Part shown: positions 8,067 through 17,970 of the stretch, one piece after another
Numbering within the stretch: the stretch's first letter is position 1
How the letters are laid out: every line of letters starts with the position of its first letter
Source of the DNA: CAZUNO01 sp964621445 [NCBI: Candidatus Hadarchaeota archaeon]
Lineage (GTDB): Archaea; CAYQAE01; CAYVLA01
Assembly: GCA_964621445.1 (NCBI GenBank)
Contig: CAZUNO010000002.1
Span: 124,001 to 188,000 of the forward strand
Reading direction: 5' to 3'
Length of the DNA stretch: 64,000 nucleotides
The notes under the pieces: model-generated
What the model saw: the letters and a program-made list of their open reading frames with translations, nothing else
The model's database searches: none
What the model was told of the DNA's origin: nothing
Position numbers and translations under genes: made by a program

Positions 8067-9152
8067 ATGGAAAACTATTTCTCAAAATGTATTTTTTCCG
8101 GTATGATTCAATTTGTAGTGATGGTTAGGTATTGTGAGGTCTATGGCCTCCAAAAGAAGCACCACCAAAAACTTTTTTACCACTGGTTGAAAAGCGGTCC
8201 TGTGATAATTCTCAACCGTAAGGAAGGCAGATACTACTCCAGAGAAGCCAAAGTTGTCGAGAACCCCGAGGATCTAAAGGCCATTCTCAGCAGGATCAGG
8301 TGGAAGATCCTGGAGCTCCTTTCCGAAGAGCCGATGTACCCGGCAGAAATCGCTAGAAATCTGCATATGCAGGAACAGAAGGTCCATTATCACGTCAAGT
8401 ATTTGAGAAATGCAGGTGCCATCGAGCCCTGCCGCCGGGAACGCATCAGAGGGGGACTGGCAACCTACTACAAGCCTTCTTCTCCGGCCTTCGCCGTTGT
8501 TCTGCCGTTTGGGGAAAGCGAGTTCTCGAACATCAAACCCGGTCTTGAGGAAAATGCTCTGACATCCTTCCTTTCCTCCTTTACCAGGGATGGAACACTC
8601 AATGCGCGCATGATTGTGGGATCACCGATACCTCACGGCCCATTCAAGGCCACAGCAAGAGACGGCCATTACGTCGCCCATCTCGGTCTCTTCCTGGGTC
8701 ACTTCGTGAAGGTTCCGGACCATTTCTGTGTCAAGTTGGATACGGATCTCAAGGCAGAGAAGGAGGAGGACCAGGACCTGATCCTAATCGGCGGGCCGGG
8801 AACCAATCTCATAACCAGCGAGGTAAACCCCGAGCTGCCAATACGTTTTAGCGAGGACAACTTCTGGCGGGGAATAGAATCGAGTCAAAGCGGGGATCAC
8901 TATACCCAGGACTCCGTGGGTATCGTCGCCAAGATACCAAATCCAAAGAATGATGATGCTTCCATTCTGGTGCTGGCCGGTCTGAGGGCGATTGGAACCA
9001 AGTCCACCGTTCTTGGTCTCTGCGACCAGTGGGAGGAACTCCTGAAGGGGTATCACGGCCAGGACACCTGGGCCTGTGCGGTTAGGGGATACGATTTCGA
9101 TGGAGACGGGAAGGTGGATGGGGTGGAGGTACTCGAGAGGGTTACCTCCTAG
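8067..9152 (+). CDS. ArsR-like HTH protein with S-layer-like C-terminal domain and acidic loop
   Basis: A 361-residue soluble protein. A winged helix-turn-helix lies near residues 65-135 (SRIRWKILELLSEEPMYPAE, then QKVHYHVKYLRNAGAIE). A globular domain of about 190 residues contains LIGGPGTNLIT and ILVLAGL, resembling the C-terminal region of archaeal S-layer proteins. It closes with YDFDGDGKVDGVEVLE, an EF-hand or dockerin-like calcium loop. It is divergent from glmS and could regulate it (inference). The start is uncertain: the first 30 residues look unusual and may overlap the glmS promoter, so a later start is possible. Confidence 0.65.
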   Translation: MENYFSKCIFSGMIQFVVMVRYCEVYGLQKKHHQKLFYHWLKSGPVIILNRKEGRYYSREAKVVENPEDLKAILSRIRWKILELLSEEPMYPAEIARNLHMQEQKVHYHVKYLRNAGAIEPCRRERIRGGLATYYKPSSPAFAVVLPFGESEFSNIKPGLEENALTSFLSSFTRDGTLNARMIVGSPIPHGPFKATARDGHYVAHLGLFLGHFVKVPDHFCVKLDTDLKAEKEEDQDLILIGGPGTNLITSEVNPELPIRFSEDNFWRGIESSQSGDHYTQDSVGIVAKIPNPKNDDASILVLAGLRAIGTKSTVLGLCDQWEELLKGYHGQDTWACAVRGYDFDGDGKVDGVEVLERVTS

Positions 9153-9306
9153 CCAGTTGGGAGGCCACGGGGAAACATAATTGCACGAATAATATCACTA
9201 GGTGACACTTTTAAGAAACCTGGAGAAGATAGAAACCCACGAACTGGCACCAAAGCCCTATTACCATTAATTGGAAAACGGGCTGGTCCGGACGGGAGGA
9301 ATAAAC

Positions 9307-10332
9307 ATGGCCAAAATGAAACAGGCTAACCTGATAGGTGAAACCAAGCTAGAGCTTGAGGAGGCAGAAATCCCTGAGCCCAAACGACGGGAAATCCAGA
9401 TCAAGATCGAGGTATGCGGTATCTGTGGGTCGGATGTACATGCATATTACGGAAAACATCCTTTCGTAAGCCCGCCCATCGTGCCTGGACACGAGTTCTC
9501 GGGAACCATATCCAAACTTGGAGAAGGAGTCGGTGGGTTCAAAGCGGGGGATCGGGTCACCGTTGAGCCCTCACTTACCTGTGGTGAATGTTATAACTGC
9601 AGACATGGACTCTACAACATCTGTGCAAACCTTGAGGTACTTGGTTGCCAAGCTCCGGGGGCCTTTGCTCAATACATAAGCGTACCCGCAGAGAAGGTAT
9701 ATTCCCTCCCCGACGAGCTCGATTTCGATGCCGGTGCACTGGTGGAACCCTCCGCAGTGGGGGTACACGCGGTCAGGAAAAGCGAGCTCGGTCTCGGGGA
9801 TCGAGTCGTCGTTTTGGGTGCGGGAGTGATCGGACAGACGATAGTTCAGGCTGCTAGAGTGGCCGGGGCCGGTGAAATCATCGTCACCGGGCATCACGAG
9901 GGAAGGCTTGAGGTGGCCGAGGAGTTGGGTGCCGATGTAACATTCCTCGCCGGGGACACCGTGAAATTCATCGAGGACAACTACGGCCCCGACGGGATTG
10001 ATATCGTCTATGAGGCCGTGGGAGTTGGCACCACCATAAATCAGGCCATCGATATAGTACGAAAGGGAGCAAAGGTCATAGTAGTGGGGGTATTTGGCAA
10101 ACACCCGGAGACCAAGGTCGGTCTCATACAGGATAAGGAGATCGACATGCGAGGGGCCCTGATGTATGTACAGGAGGACTACCCCAGGACCATTGATCTT
10201 ATTGCCAAGGGTGAAATAAAGACTGAGCCCCTCATAACCTCCCGTTATCCGCTCGAACGGGTCTCAGAAGCCTTCGATCTAATTATGAACCAAAGGGACG
10301 ACACCCTGAAGGTCCTTCTGGACATTCCTTAG
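9307..10332 (+). CDS. Zinc-dependent alcohol (polyol/threonine-type) dehydrogenase
   Basis: A 341-residue medium-chain dehydrogenase. VCGICGSDVHAYYG and PGHEFSG carry the catalytic-zinc ligands; CGECYNCRHGLYNIC gives the four structural-zinc cysteines. VVLGAGVIGQT is the NAD(P) Rossmann motif. The family includes sorbitol, threonine and 2,3-butanediol dehydrogenases; the substrate cannot be fixed. The start at 9307 follows a strong GGGAGGA; a longer reading from 9271 has no such site. Its last four bases overlap the stop of the converging macroglobulin gene. Confidence 0.88.
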   Translation: MAKMKQANLIGETKLELEEAEIPEPKRREIQIKIEVCGICGSDVHAYYGKHPFVSPPIVPGHEFSGTISKLGEGVGGFKAGDRVTVEPSLTCGECYNCRHGLYNICANLEVLGCQAPGAFAQYISVPAEKVYSLPDELDFDAGALVEPSAVGVHAVRKSELGLGDRVVVLGAGVIGQTIVQAARVAGAGEIIVTGHHEGRLEVAEELGADVTFLAGDTVKFIEDNYGPDGIDIVYEAVGVGTTINQAIDIVRKGAKVIVVGVFGKHPETKVGLIQDKEIDMRGALMYVQEDYPRTIDLIAKGEIKTEPLITSRYPLERVSEAFDLIMNQRDDTLKVLLDIP

Positions 10333-13300
10333 ATCCCATTCCTGGCGCCAAACGTCTTCAGGCCGAATACTAGGACCATGCAGCCTATCAATAGGCTCAA
10401 AACGGCAAGCGGGAACGTGTTCCCGGTGGATGTCCTGAATCCAACATCCCCGGAAGGCTCTTCCATATTTTCATCTCCAAAGCGCGATGCGACCTCGCCG
10501 CTTACCTGGAAGTCCACCCCCCTCGCCTCCGTTCTGACCTCGGGCTTGTAGTAGGAATATGCCGTGCTTGTCCCTCCCTTGGCCTTTACCGGTAGCAATG
10601 CCCTTATGTCAAACCCTATCTCGAGTTCCTCGCCTCTCTGAAGATCGTCGACATAGAAGATCACCTTCCTTCCACCTATCTCGTATCGGGTGGCCAGTCC
10701 ATCGGAAATTACCTGTTCGAGGCTGGAGTGCACGGGGGAGAATCCCGTGGGAACCGAAATGTCCAGGATCATCATGCCCGTCGAGTTGTAGGCCCCGGTG
10801 TATCTTGCCCTGGCAAGAACGTGAACTATGTCGTCCACCTCCACGCTTGTGGTATTGTATTCGATATCGAGCTCGAATTCGGGATTCGGATTCAAATCGC
10901 CAGGAAGGTTGAATCTCTTGGCCAGCTGAATTGTTACCTCACCCTCCCCCTTCATCTCGACAACCAGCTCCTCTCCTGCCAACGGGATGTCAATCACGTT
11001 TAGGACATCGAAGTTCTCCGCGGTTAGTTCCAGCGTGGTTAGCTTCTCGCCATCGACCTTTACCTCTATGGAGGAGTCAATGGTTCGAGTCTGCAGGCGT
11101 GCCGCCTTCATCAAGGCCTTCAAAGCCCACACCGTGTCCTGGGTGCTGCAGAAGCCACCCAAGGAGTTCCTCTGAGATGACAGCCAACGTACGGCTTGTT
11201 CGGCCTCTGACCTGCCCTCCAACATGAGTGCAAGAGCGGCGTAGGAAGTCGTCTCCACCGCATTTGATCTCTCTGACCCAGCGGCCCAGAATATCCCATG
11301 CTCATCCGTTCGGGCCATTTCCAGAAGGCGGCTTATCGCCTGCTCTGCATGGGGAGAACCAACCTTCTCCAGAAGAAGGGCCGCCAGGGCAAGAGTGTAG
11401 GGGTCCTCGGCCTGGATGGCGTTCTCCTCGATATACTGCACGGCCGCCTGAAGGCTGTCCTCGGCATTTCCATAATCTGATAGTGCTATGCCCACAAATG
11501 CAGTTAGAGCACTTCTGGACGATGGATCAAGACCACCAAGCATCTCCTGGTGACAAACGAAGCCAACGGGACTGAAGGAGCCGTTTCCATTTTGATGATC
11601 CCCAATCCAGGAGGCAGCATCCGAGAGCACGGTACTATCTATGCTCATTACCTCCCTGCATTCGCTGAAGATATCCAGGACAAATGAGGTCAGGAAGAGA
11701 CTGCCCTGGTCATCGTTTTCACCGAATGCCGAGAAGGATCCATCGCTCCTTCGGAAGGTCAGCTCTCGCTGGTAGCCGGTGGTCAAGAAATGCTCGGCCT
11801 TGGCCCTTATCTCCGGCTTGATTTGCCCGGTTGCATCCAGGTACCGGAGAATCTCCAGATCAGGGGCCATGAACATCATGTTCTGTTCCCCACACCCGTA
11901 GGGCATACCCAAAAGATCGTCCACCCCGTTGATGGTCTGTGCAACCATGCTTGGAGTAACTGCAAGCTGGATAGTTCCAGAGTCATCTACCATGGCCGGA
12001 GGCATGCTTAGATTGAATTTAAGGGGGCTATCCTCGGTGATTATGTCGTTTACCACCGTTTCACAGGGAGTTCCCTCGGGCTCCACCCGTATGTTCCTCT
12101 TAACCGCGTCCGCCCTCTCATGAGTACGGGCCGTTATCTCTATCTTGAACTGGCCAACCTTCTCCGGCCTGATGGTGAAACCTATTGAGGCCACGGAGTT
12201 ACCGGGAACGGTTACGATCTTTACCCTTTCATCAACTAGTTGGAACCACGAGTCCTCCTTTAGCTCCACCTGCACCTTCTGACTGTTCTCCACGTAATTG
12301 TAGATCTGTACCAATACCGGGAACTCCTCGCCCCGGGTAACTGCATAGGGCAGGTCAGGCTCCACGAAGAAATCCTGGAAAACCTTTAGCGAGCCTTCCG
12401 TCATCCCTATGCCCTGGGGGGAGGAGCTGACGGCGTGCAGCTTCCAGGTGGTTATGGTGTCGGGGGCAGTTAGCTTGACGCTGGCCCGGCCGGTCTCGTC
12501 GGTCATCAGGGTCGGGTTCCAGTACCAGGTTTCAGGGAAAAACTGCCTAACCCGCTTTACCTCGGCCAATTCGCTGTCCTGACCGGCGGATTGGGATTTT
12601 GGCGCGGCAAAATTATCTCCACCGGCCGCCTCCAGAACCTGTAATCCATCCCTACGTAACCAATCGGGCTGGCCCTGGGGCACATCCAAGGAGCTCGAGG
12701 TCATGACCTGAATACCCGCATCCTCGAAAACCTCCATTGATCCTCGTCTCTCCGTTAAAGGCCACAGGCGGTGGCCATCGGGATGAGCCTCGGCCTGAGG
12801 ACGCATGAAGATCTTCTCCAGCTCGTTGAAAACCTGTTTTAGGTTGAGCCTCCCCTCGTTCAGGGCATATACCGATTCATCCACTATGGACAGGCCTATC
12901 ATGGTGGCAACGCCTGAGCTCGATTCGATGTCCAATGTGACCTCTTCTCCCGGTTCGCATTTATCCTTGGAAAACTCCGCCGACAGATTCACGGGGTTTA
13001 CCAGGTCAACGTCGAAGGGAATCGAGTCCGCGGCCACCTCCAGGTTGGGATTTATCACGTAGGCAACCAGCTTGGCCTTGGGCATCATATCGGGAGTTAC
13101 CTTGAAGGAGATATACCTCCCATCAGCATAACCCGAGTGTATGGTCCTGCCACCTGATACCACATCATAATAGGCATTTCTATCTGCGGTGGTCAAGACC
13201 TCGAATGTGACCTCTTCCCCCACACTCACCTCGGCAGGCGAGATCTGCACTATGTGAACGAAGTAGCCACCCGGGGAGTACTGTGCATTTAAGGTGATCT

Positions 13301-14588
13301 GATTCTCGGATTCCGATCCCGGAAGGCTGGCCTTTAGATCGGCACTCGTACATTTGTCCGGCACATCGATCTCGACCGTGGTCATGCCCCTGAAGGTATT
13401 CACGCTTCGGGTTGTCCTGGTTGTCTTTCCGTTCTCCAGGCGATATACGACCTCGAATTCAACGCTTTTATCCAGGGGTTCTCCGTCCGGGGTCTCTGTT
13501 ACTATCATTACATCCATGGGTAGACCAGGCTTTACGGTCTGGCTGGCGGGGATTACCTGAATCACGGTCGGGGAGTCGGCTACCTTGAGAAGCTTTGTGT
13601 CCTTCTCCTCATGTCCCGCTCCATCGGTTACCGTGACATTTAGAATGACGCTGCCCAGGCCACCGGAACCGACGGTACCGGCAAGATACCCGGCCGCGGG
13701 GATTTCGAACTCGGCGACGCCGTTGGAAAGCCTTGAGTTGAATGTCGCGAACTTCTCCCAGTGAGCAACGTACTTGTAGGCCTCCACGAAAACGGTTCCC
13801 TCAACCGGTTTTCCGAAAAAGTACTCGGCATTTACCTGACCAGTTATCTCTTCATCGACCAGGAACCATCCCTTGGGCGTCTCCACACCTACATCGAATT
13901 TTGGAAGAACGTATTTCTCCACCCTGAAATCCACAGTGGCCGTTCCCGATTCGCTGTTTGCAGTTATCTTCCATGTTCCGGTGTTTACCTCTTTAGCCAG
14001 CGAAAGCTCGAAACTGGCCACACCAAATTCGTTGGCCGAGAGCTCCTTTCGGAATACCTTTATGCCTTTTGCATCGGATATGGATACGTTGATTTTCGTT
14101 TCAGTCGGTTTCAGGTCGGCGCTTAAGGCCAGCACGCGGCCGTAGAGGGTCTGACCTGGCTTGTAGATAGGCTTGTCGGTTTCTATTAACAGGGCTACCG
14201 AATCCGCCAATATTACCTCTCCCGATACGTGCTCTCTATCGTCCCTCCCGGCGAGGACCAGGTCGTAGGTCCCCTTCTCGATACCGGGAACATCGAAGCG
14301 TGCTATTAGATGTCCATCAGGTCCAGTTCTCCCCCTAAAAAGCTCCACCTCTTTCTCCTGATTTCTGATGAAAAGCGATACCCTGCGGTCAACCGGCCTA
14401 CCGGTATCGGGAGAGAAGGAAGAAATGCTAACCGAGGACTCAGTGCCTACATAAAACCTGTTTGGGGCCAGCACAATAAACTCGGCCGATGCGGCCTTTC
14501 CAACCATGAGGGTGGGAGATATAATCTGTAAAAAAAGAAACAGGCAGACGACCAGAGAGCCATATCGATTTTCCGTCAAAGCAATCAC
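10329..14588 (-). CDS. Alpha-2-macroglobulin family thioester protein, membrane-anchored
   Basis: A 1419-residue secreted protein, the length of animal A2M. A signal peptide (VVCLFLFLQIISP) is followed by macroglobulin beta-domains (TDKPIYKPGQT near residue 136, then EKYVLPKFDV). The bait-region-like part near 600-690 is rich in Q, S and P. VRQFFPETWYWNP and DTITTWKLHAVS precede the thioester motif GCGEQN, with Cys near residue 899. Alpha-helical TED repeats follow and the protein ends in one membrane segment (LAVLSLLIGCMVLVFGL). The GCGEQ form is that of eukaryotic A2M/C3; many bacterial homologues have CxEQ. It probably traps or binds foreign proteases or surfaces outside the cell. Confidence 0.88.
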   Translation of the reverse strand: MIALTENRYGSLVVCLFLFLQIISPTLMVGKAASAEFIVLAPNRFYVGTESSVSISSFSPDTGRPVDRRVSLFIRNQEKEVELFRGRTGPDGHLIARFDVPGIEKGTYDLVLAGRDDREHVSGEVILADSVALLIETDKPIYKPGQTLYGRVLALSADLKPTETKINVSISDAKGIKVFRKELSANEFGVASFELSLAKEVNTGTWKITANSESGTATVDFRVEKYVLPKFDVGVETPKGWFLVDEEITGQVNAEYFFGKPVEGTVFVEAYKYVAHWEKFATFNSRLSNGVAEFEIPAAGYLAGTVGSGGLGSVILNVTVTDGAGHEEKDTKLLKVADSPTVIQVIPASQTVKPGLPMDVMIVTETPDGEPLDKSVEFEVVYRLENGKTTRTTRSVNTFRGMTTVEIDVPDKCTSADLKASLPGSESENQITLNAQYSPGGYFVHIVQISPAEVSVGEEVTFEVLTTADRNAYYDVVSGGRTIHSGYADGRYISFKVTPDMMPKAKLVAYVINPNLEVAADSIPFDVDLVNPVNLSAEFSKDKCEPGEEVTLDIESSSGVATMIGLSIVDESVYALNEGRLNLKQVFNELEKIFMRPQAEAHPDGHRLWPLTERRGSMEVFEDAGIQVMTSSSLDVPQGQPDWLRRDGLQVLEAAGGDNFAAPKSQSAGQDSELAEVKRVRQFFPETWYWNPTLMTDETGRASVKLTAPDTITTWKLHAVSSSPQGIGMTEGSLKVFQDFFVEPDLPYAVTRGEEFPVLVQIYNYVENSQKVQVELKEDSWFQLVDERVKIVTVPGNSVASIGFTIRPEKVGQFKIEITARTHERADAVKRNIRVEPEGTPCETVVNDIITEDSPLKFNLSMPPAMVDDSGTIQLAVTPSMVAQTINGVDDLLGMPYGCGEQNMMFMAPDLEILRYLDATGQIKPEIRAKAEHFLTTGYQRELTFRRSDGSFSAFGENDDQGSLFLTSFVLDIFSECREVMSIDSTVLSDAASWIGDHQNGNGSFSPVGFVCHQEMLGGLDPSSRSALTAFVGIALSDYGNAEDSLQAAVQYIEENAIQAEDPYTLALAALLLEKVGSPHAEQAISRLLEMARTDEHGIFWAAGSERSNAVETTSYAALALMLEGRSEAEQAVRWLSSQRNSLGGFCSTQDTVWALKALMKAARLQTRTIDSSIEVKVDGEKLTTLELTAENFDVLNVIDIPLAGEELVVEMKGEGEVTIQLAKRFNLPGDLNPNPEFELDIEYNTTSVEVDDIVHVLARARYTGAYNSTGMMILDISVPTGFSPVHSSLEQVISDGLATRYEIGGRKVIFYVDDLQRGEELEIGFDIRALLPVKAKGGTSTAYSYYKPEVRTEARGVDFQVSGEVASRFGDENMEEPSGDVGFRTSTGNTFPLAVLSLLIGCMVLVFGLKTFGARNGI

Positions 14589-14766
14589 CAGTTGAGTTCC
14601 ATATTGAAGTCAAGAGCTGGCAAAAAAGGGGGCCTAAGCTCCTAACACGGTAATTTCATTGCCTGAAACAATACATAATGGTTGCATGAAACGGTGTGAA
14701 CCAACGGGGGGAATGGTCCACATAGTGATTCAGGTTAGCCCTAACATACTAGATATCTAGCTGAAG

Positions 14767-15534
14767 CTAGTCCTCAAAGAAACGCATTAGCTCAATGGGT
14801 ACGGGGATAACCACGGTTGTGGGTTTGTCGGTGGTCGCATCGGTGATGGCCCCCATTAGTCTTAGCTGCAGCGCTCCGGGACTCTCGGTCATTATCTTGG
14901 TAGCCTTTGCCAGCTTCTCCGACGCCTGTTTCTCTCCCTGGGCAGTGATGACCCTAGACCGTCTTCCTCGTTCCGCCTCGGCCTGCCTGGCCATGGCCCT
15001 CTTCATGTCCTGAGGCACCTCGACGTTCTTGATTTCCACACCTGAAACCTTGATCCCCCATGGGTCAGTGGCTTCATCAACTGATGATTGGAGTTCCCGG
15101 TTTAGATCCTCCCTCTCGGTCAACAGCTGATCAAGAAAGGCCGTTCCGATTACGTTCCTCAAGCTGGTCTGTGAATACAGGGACGTCGCGGCAATGTAAT
15201 TCTCAACCTGGGTAACGGCGTTTTCGGGGTCCATTACCCTCATATATATCACTGCGTCCACTTTCACGGGAACGTTATCCCGGGTTATGACCTCCTGGGT
15301 GGGTACATCGAGTACCATGGTCCTGAGGTCGATCTTGACCATCTTCTCGAAAAATGGTATTACGAAGAACAGGCCAGGGCCACGAGCTCCGACCAGCCTA
15401 CCTAGCCTAAATATCACGCCTCTCTCGTACTCACGTACTATCTTGATCGCCCAAGCGATGAAGATGAGAAAGAGGAAAACAAGCGCTGCTGCGGGAAGGA
15501 GCCAGTCAGCCATGGAATCAACCAATCCGTTCAA
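14767..15534 (-). CDS. Slipin/stomatin family SPFH membrane protein
   Basis: A 255-residue protein with one N-terminal membrane segment (AAALVFLFLIFIAWAI) and a band-7 domain: EYERGVIFRLGR, GPGLFFVIPF, VDAVIYMRVMDP, then the coiled region MARQAEAERGRRSRVI. It scaffolds membrane microdomains or works with NfeD-type proteases. No NfeD partner is adjacent. The palindrome CTAGATATCTAG lies just downstream at 14750-14761. A start seven codons later (MADWLL) is possible. Confidence 0.9.
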   Translation of the reverse strand: MNGLVDSMADWLLPAAALVFLFLIFIAWAIKIVREYERGVIFRLGRLVGARGPGLFFVIPFFEKMVKIDLRTMVLDVPTQEVITRDNVPVKVDAVIYMRVMDPENAVTQVENYIAATSLYSQTSLRNVIGTAFLDQLLTEREDLNRELQSSVDEATDPWGIKVSGVEIKNVEVPQDMKRAMARQAEAERGRRSRVITAQGEKQASEKLAKATKIMTESPGALQLRLMGAITDATTDKPTTVVIPVPIELMRFFED

Positions 15535-15580
15535 CTAAATTTCGCGCTTTCCTCATAAATATATTTGTCATAAGCCAGAA

Positions 15581-16804
15581 CTAGTGGCCGCCGACTCGCC
15601 CCAGGGCAACCTCCACCGCTTCCACCAGGTCATCCAACTCGCGGTCGGTATAGTTGGTGCTATTGGGCAGGACGATGTTCCTCTTCAGGGAATCCTCAAG
15701 TACCGGGCAGGGCTGGGTGTCATTGAAATCGTTTAGGGGTGAGGTGAAGGGCCAACCAGACCGATTTATGGTTTCCCTCTTCTTGAAAAGATCCAGATCG
15801 TATGCCGGTCTACCACCGTAAATGAGACCAGCCGGGACTCCCTCCTCCTTTATGAGCTCTATCAGACCCGGGGCATCTATATTCATGTCATCCGGTATCC
15901 GATAAATCATCCCGTAGTAAACTGGCTTTGATCCGGGAATGACCTTTCTGGGTATGAGCCCCAATTTTTCAACCATCTTGTTGACATAATTAGCATTTTT
16001 GTTCACGATCTCAACGATCCTATCGAGCTTTCGGACCTGGGCCAGAGCCACAGCGCCCTGTAGCTCCGACATTCGATAATTGGTTCCCAGAGGCGCTCCT
16101 TCTTCCCGCGTGAGGCGATTATTCCCGTGATCATGGTAACGAATGGCGTTATCGTAGAGGGTGGGGTCATCGGTGGTCACTATGCCTCCCTCTCCGGAGG
16201 TCGCCATCTTGTTGAGCTGGAAACTAAAGCAACCGATATCCCCCAGGGACCCAACTTTTCCTCCCTTAAACTCGGACCCGTGGGCATGGGAAGCGTCCTC
16301 TACCAGGTAAAGGTCGTTCTCCTCAGCCACATCGCGGAGTCCATCCATGTCCGCCGGGAAGCCCAGCAGGTGAACCGGGACTATGGCCTTGGTCCTTGGG
16401 GTTACCGCCTGACGGACTGCATCGGGGTCAAGATTGAGGGTCTCGCCCTCCACATCCGCAAATACCGGCACTCCCCCGCACAGGAGGACGGGGCTGATAT
16501 TGGCAATGAAGGTCACCGGGGGCACTATTACCTCCTCCCCGGGCCCTATTCCGCAGGACTTGACCCCTAGGTGAACCGCTGCCGTTCCGCTGGAGACCCC
16601 AAGCGCGTACTCTGTTCCCACATATTCCGAAAATTCGCTCTCGAAATCCAAAACCTTATTCTGCGGGTCGGGACCATAGAAGCGAAATAGGGATTTGGAC
16701 TCCATTACCTCCCTAACTTCCTTCATCTCCTCCTCCCCTATCAGATTCACGCCAAATCCAGTATACGGCCAAGGTTCAGTTCGAACGGGATCGTCCTCTG
16801 GCAC
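15581..16804 (-). CDS. DegT/DnrJ/EryC1/StrS family PLP aminotransferase
   Basis: A 407-residue fold-type I aminotransferase. GVSSGTAAVHLG binds the cofactor phosphate, VEDASHAHGS supplies the pyridine-binding Asp, and CFSFQLNKM puts the likely Schiff-base lysine at about residue 199. The family makes amino sugars for surface glycans or works on related keto sugars. The gene stands alone on its strand with 58-base gaps. A second DegT lies at 33218. The target sugar is unknown. Confidence 0.87.
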   Translation of the reverse strand: MPEDDPVRTEPWPYTGFGVNLIGEEEMKEVREVMESKSLFRFYGPDPQNKVLDFESEFSEYVGTEYALGVSSGTAAVHLGVKSCGIGPGEEVIVPPVTFIANISPVLLCGGVPVFADVEGETLNLDPDAVRQAVTPRTKAIVPVHLLGFPADMDGLRDVAEENDLYLVEDASHAHGSEFKGGKVGSLGDIGCFSFQLNKMATSGEGGIVTTDDPTLYDNAIRYHDHGNNRLTREEGAPLGTNYRMSELQGAVALAQVRKLDRIVEIVNKNANYVNKMVEKLGLIPRKVIPGSKPVYYGMIYRIPDDMNIDAPGLIELIKEEGVPAGLIYGGRPAYDLDLFKKRETINRSGWPFTSPLNDFNDTQPCPVLEDSLKRNIVLPNSTNYTDRELDDLVEAVEVALGRVGGH

Positions 16805-16862
16805 TTTACCACCTGCTAAGACATGGATGAATGGTTTAATATAAGTGGCCTGCGATTCTGCC

Positions 16863-17840
16863 TTATTGATTCCAGCGTTTTAGGCCCCAGAAAACCAACG
16901 AGAACAATATGAATGGCGGAGTAAACTCCGGAATTTCAATGTTATCCACCAGAGACTCGAACTCATTTAGATGCAGTTGGTAGCCCTTGCCCTTACTTGT
17001 ATATATAAGGCTCAAAACCTTTTCTCCACAATCAAGCATCTCATATCTGGCCTTCACCTGGGAATGATTGGGCAAGGAATACGTGTACTCCATTATCCTG
17101 TTACCCAGATCGTGAATGATTTCCTGGCTCTCAAAAAGGATTTCAACATTGGACATGGTCTCCCGCATCCCTTCCTTCTGGACCTCCAGGTATTCATCCA
17201 AGCTACCAGACCAGGTTTCGGATAGGAGCACAATATTTGTCTGAAAGCGGTCCTCCAGTGGCCCATAGAAGATAACCCCATTATTTAGGGTCTGCTCATC
17301 CACTGCCCAGCCAACCGGATAGGTTAAATTCAGGTCCGGGTTCAGGTAACTATATTTGGGATCGAAGAAGCTAAGGGTGGATAACGATTCCTGGAACAAT
17401 GGAAGGTAATGCTCGTATTGCCCTTTTGATGCTACATATGCCAGGTCATAGTACCTCCGTCCATATCGGATTATGATCTCCTTCATCTTGACCTCTGTGG
17501 ACCCTTGCTGCCAGGAGCATATCAAAACCTGAGCCGGTAAATCCTTAAAGGTCGTATTACGATCAGACAAAACCACGAAATCGGAGAATATCTCCCGACA
17601 GTTTTCCCGGATGCCCCTGACTGTATCCTGAAGCGTTGATCTTGGGTTATCGAAGACATCGATGCTTAGTCTTGGGGAGAATCCATCACTCTGGCTCATG
17701 AACAGGGCCAGGACATATGGGTTTTGTGACTCTCTCCAGCCCGGTGGCTGCTGTATGGAGAAACCCCATGATTCGCTTTGGTACGCCCAACAATGGGGTA
17801 TCAACACGATTGAAGCCAACAATATCCAGGTGATCTTCAT
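16863..17840 (-). CDS. Secreted protein with duplicated PsbP-like domains and PEF-type C-terminal anchor
   Basis: A 325-residue protein with a signal peptide (ITWILLASIVLIPHCWA). Two similar halves each start with a wet beta motif around LTYPVGW or IQQPPGW and read like the PsbP/DUF1795 fold. The C-terminus IPEFTPPFILFSLVFWG followed by a basic tail looks like a PEF-CTERM sorting signal (PEF, hydrophobic stretch, basic end) for an archaeosortase; no sortase gene is in the window. The start at 17840 is preferred because the signal peptide begins there; 22 codons upstream are hydrophilic and unlikely. Confidence 0.6.
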   Translation of the reverse strand: MKITWILLASIVLIPHCWAYQSESWGFSIQQPPGWRESQNPYVLALFMSQSDGFSPRLSIDVFDNPRSTLQDTVRGIRENCREIFSDFVVLSDRNTTFKDLPAQVLICSWQQGSTEVKMKEIIIRYGRRYYDLAYVASKGQYEHYLPLFQESLSTLSFFDPKYSYLNPDLNLTYPVGWAVDEQTLNNGVIFYGPLEDRFQTNIVLLSETWSGSLDEYLEVQKEGMRETMSNVEILFESQEIIHDLGNRIMEYTYSLPNHSQVKARYEMLDCGEKVLSLIYTSKGKGYQLHLNEFESLVDNIEIPEFTPPFILFSLVFWGLKRWNQ

Positions 17841-17970
17841 TATCCCCAGCTTAGGGAAAAGATTCTGAAAAATAGGGCACCATCGGGCGACAAATTTTCG
17901 GGACACTCACAAAAAAAACCCCTCGCCGGGACTCTCGGGAACATTTTCGAAGGTCCCCACCCCAGGTCCC

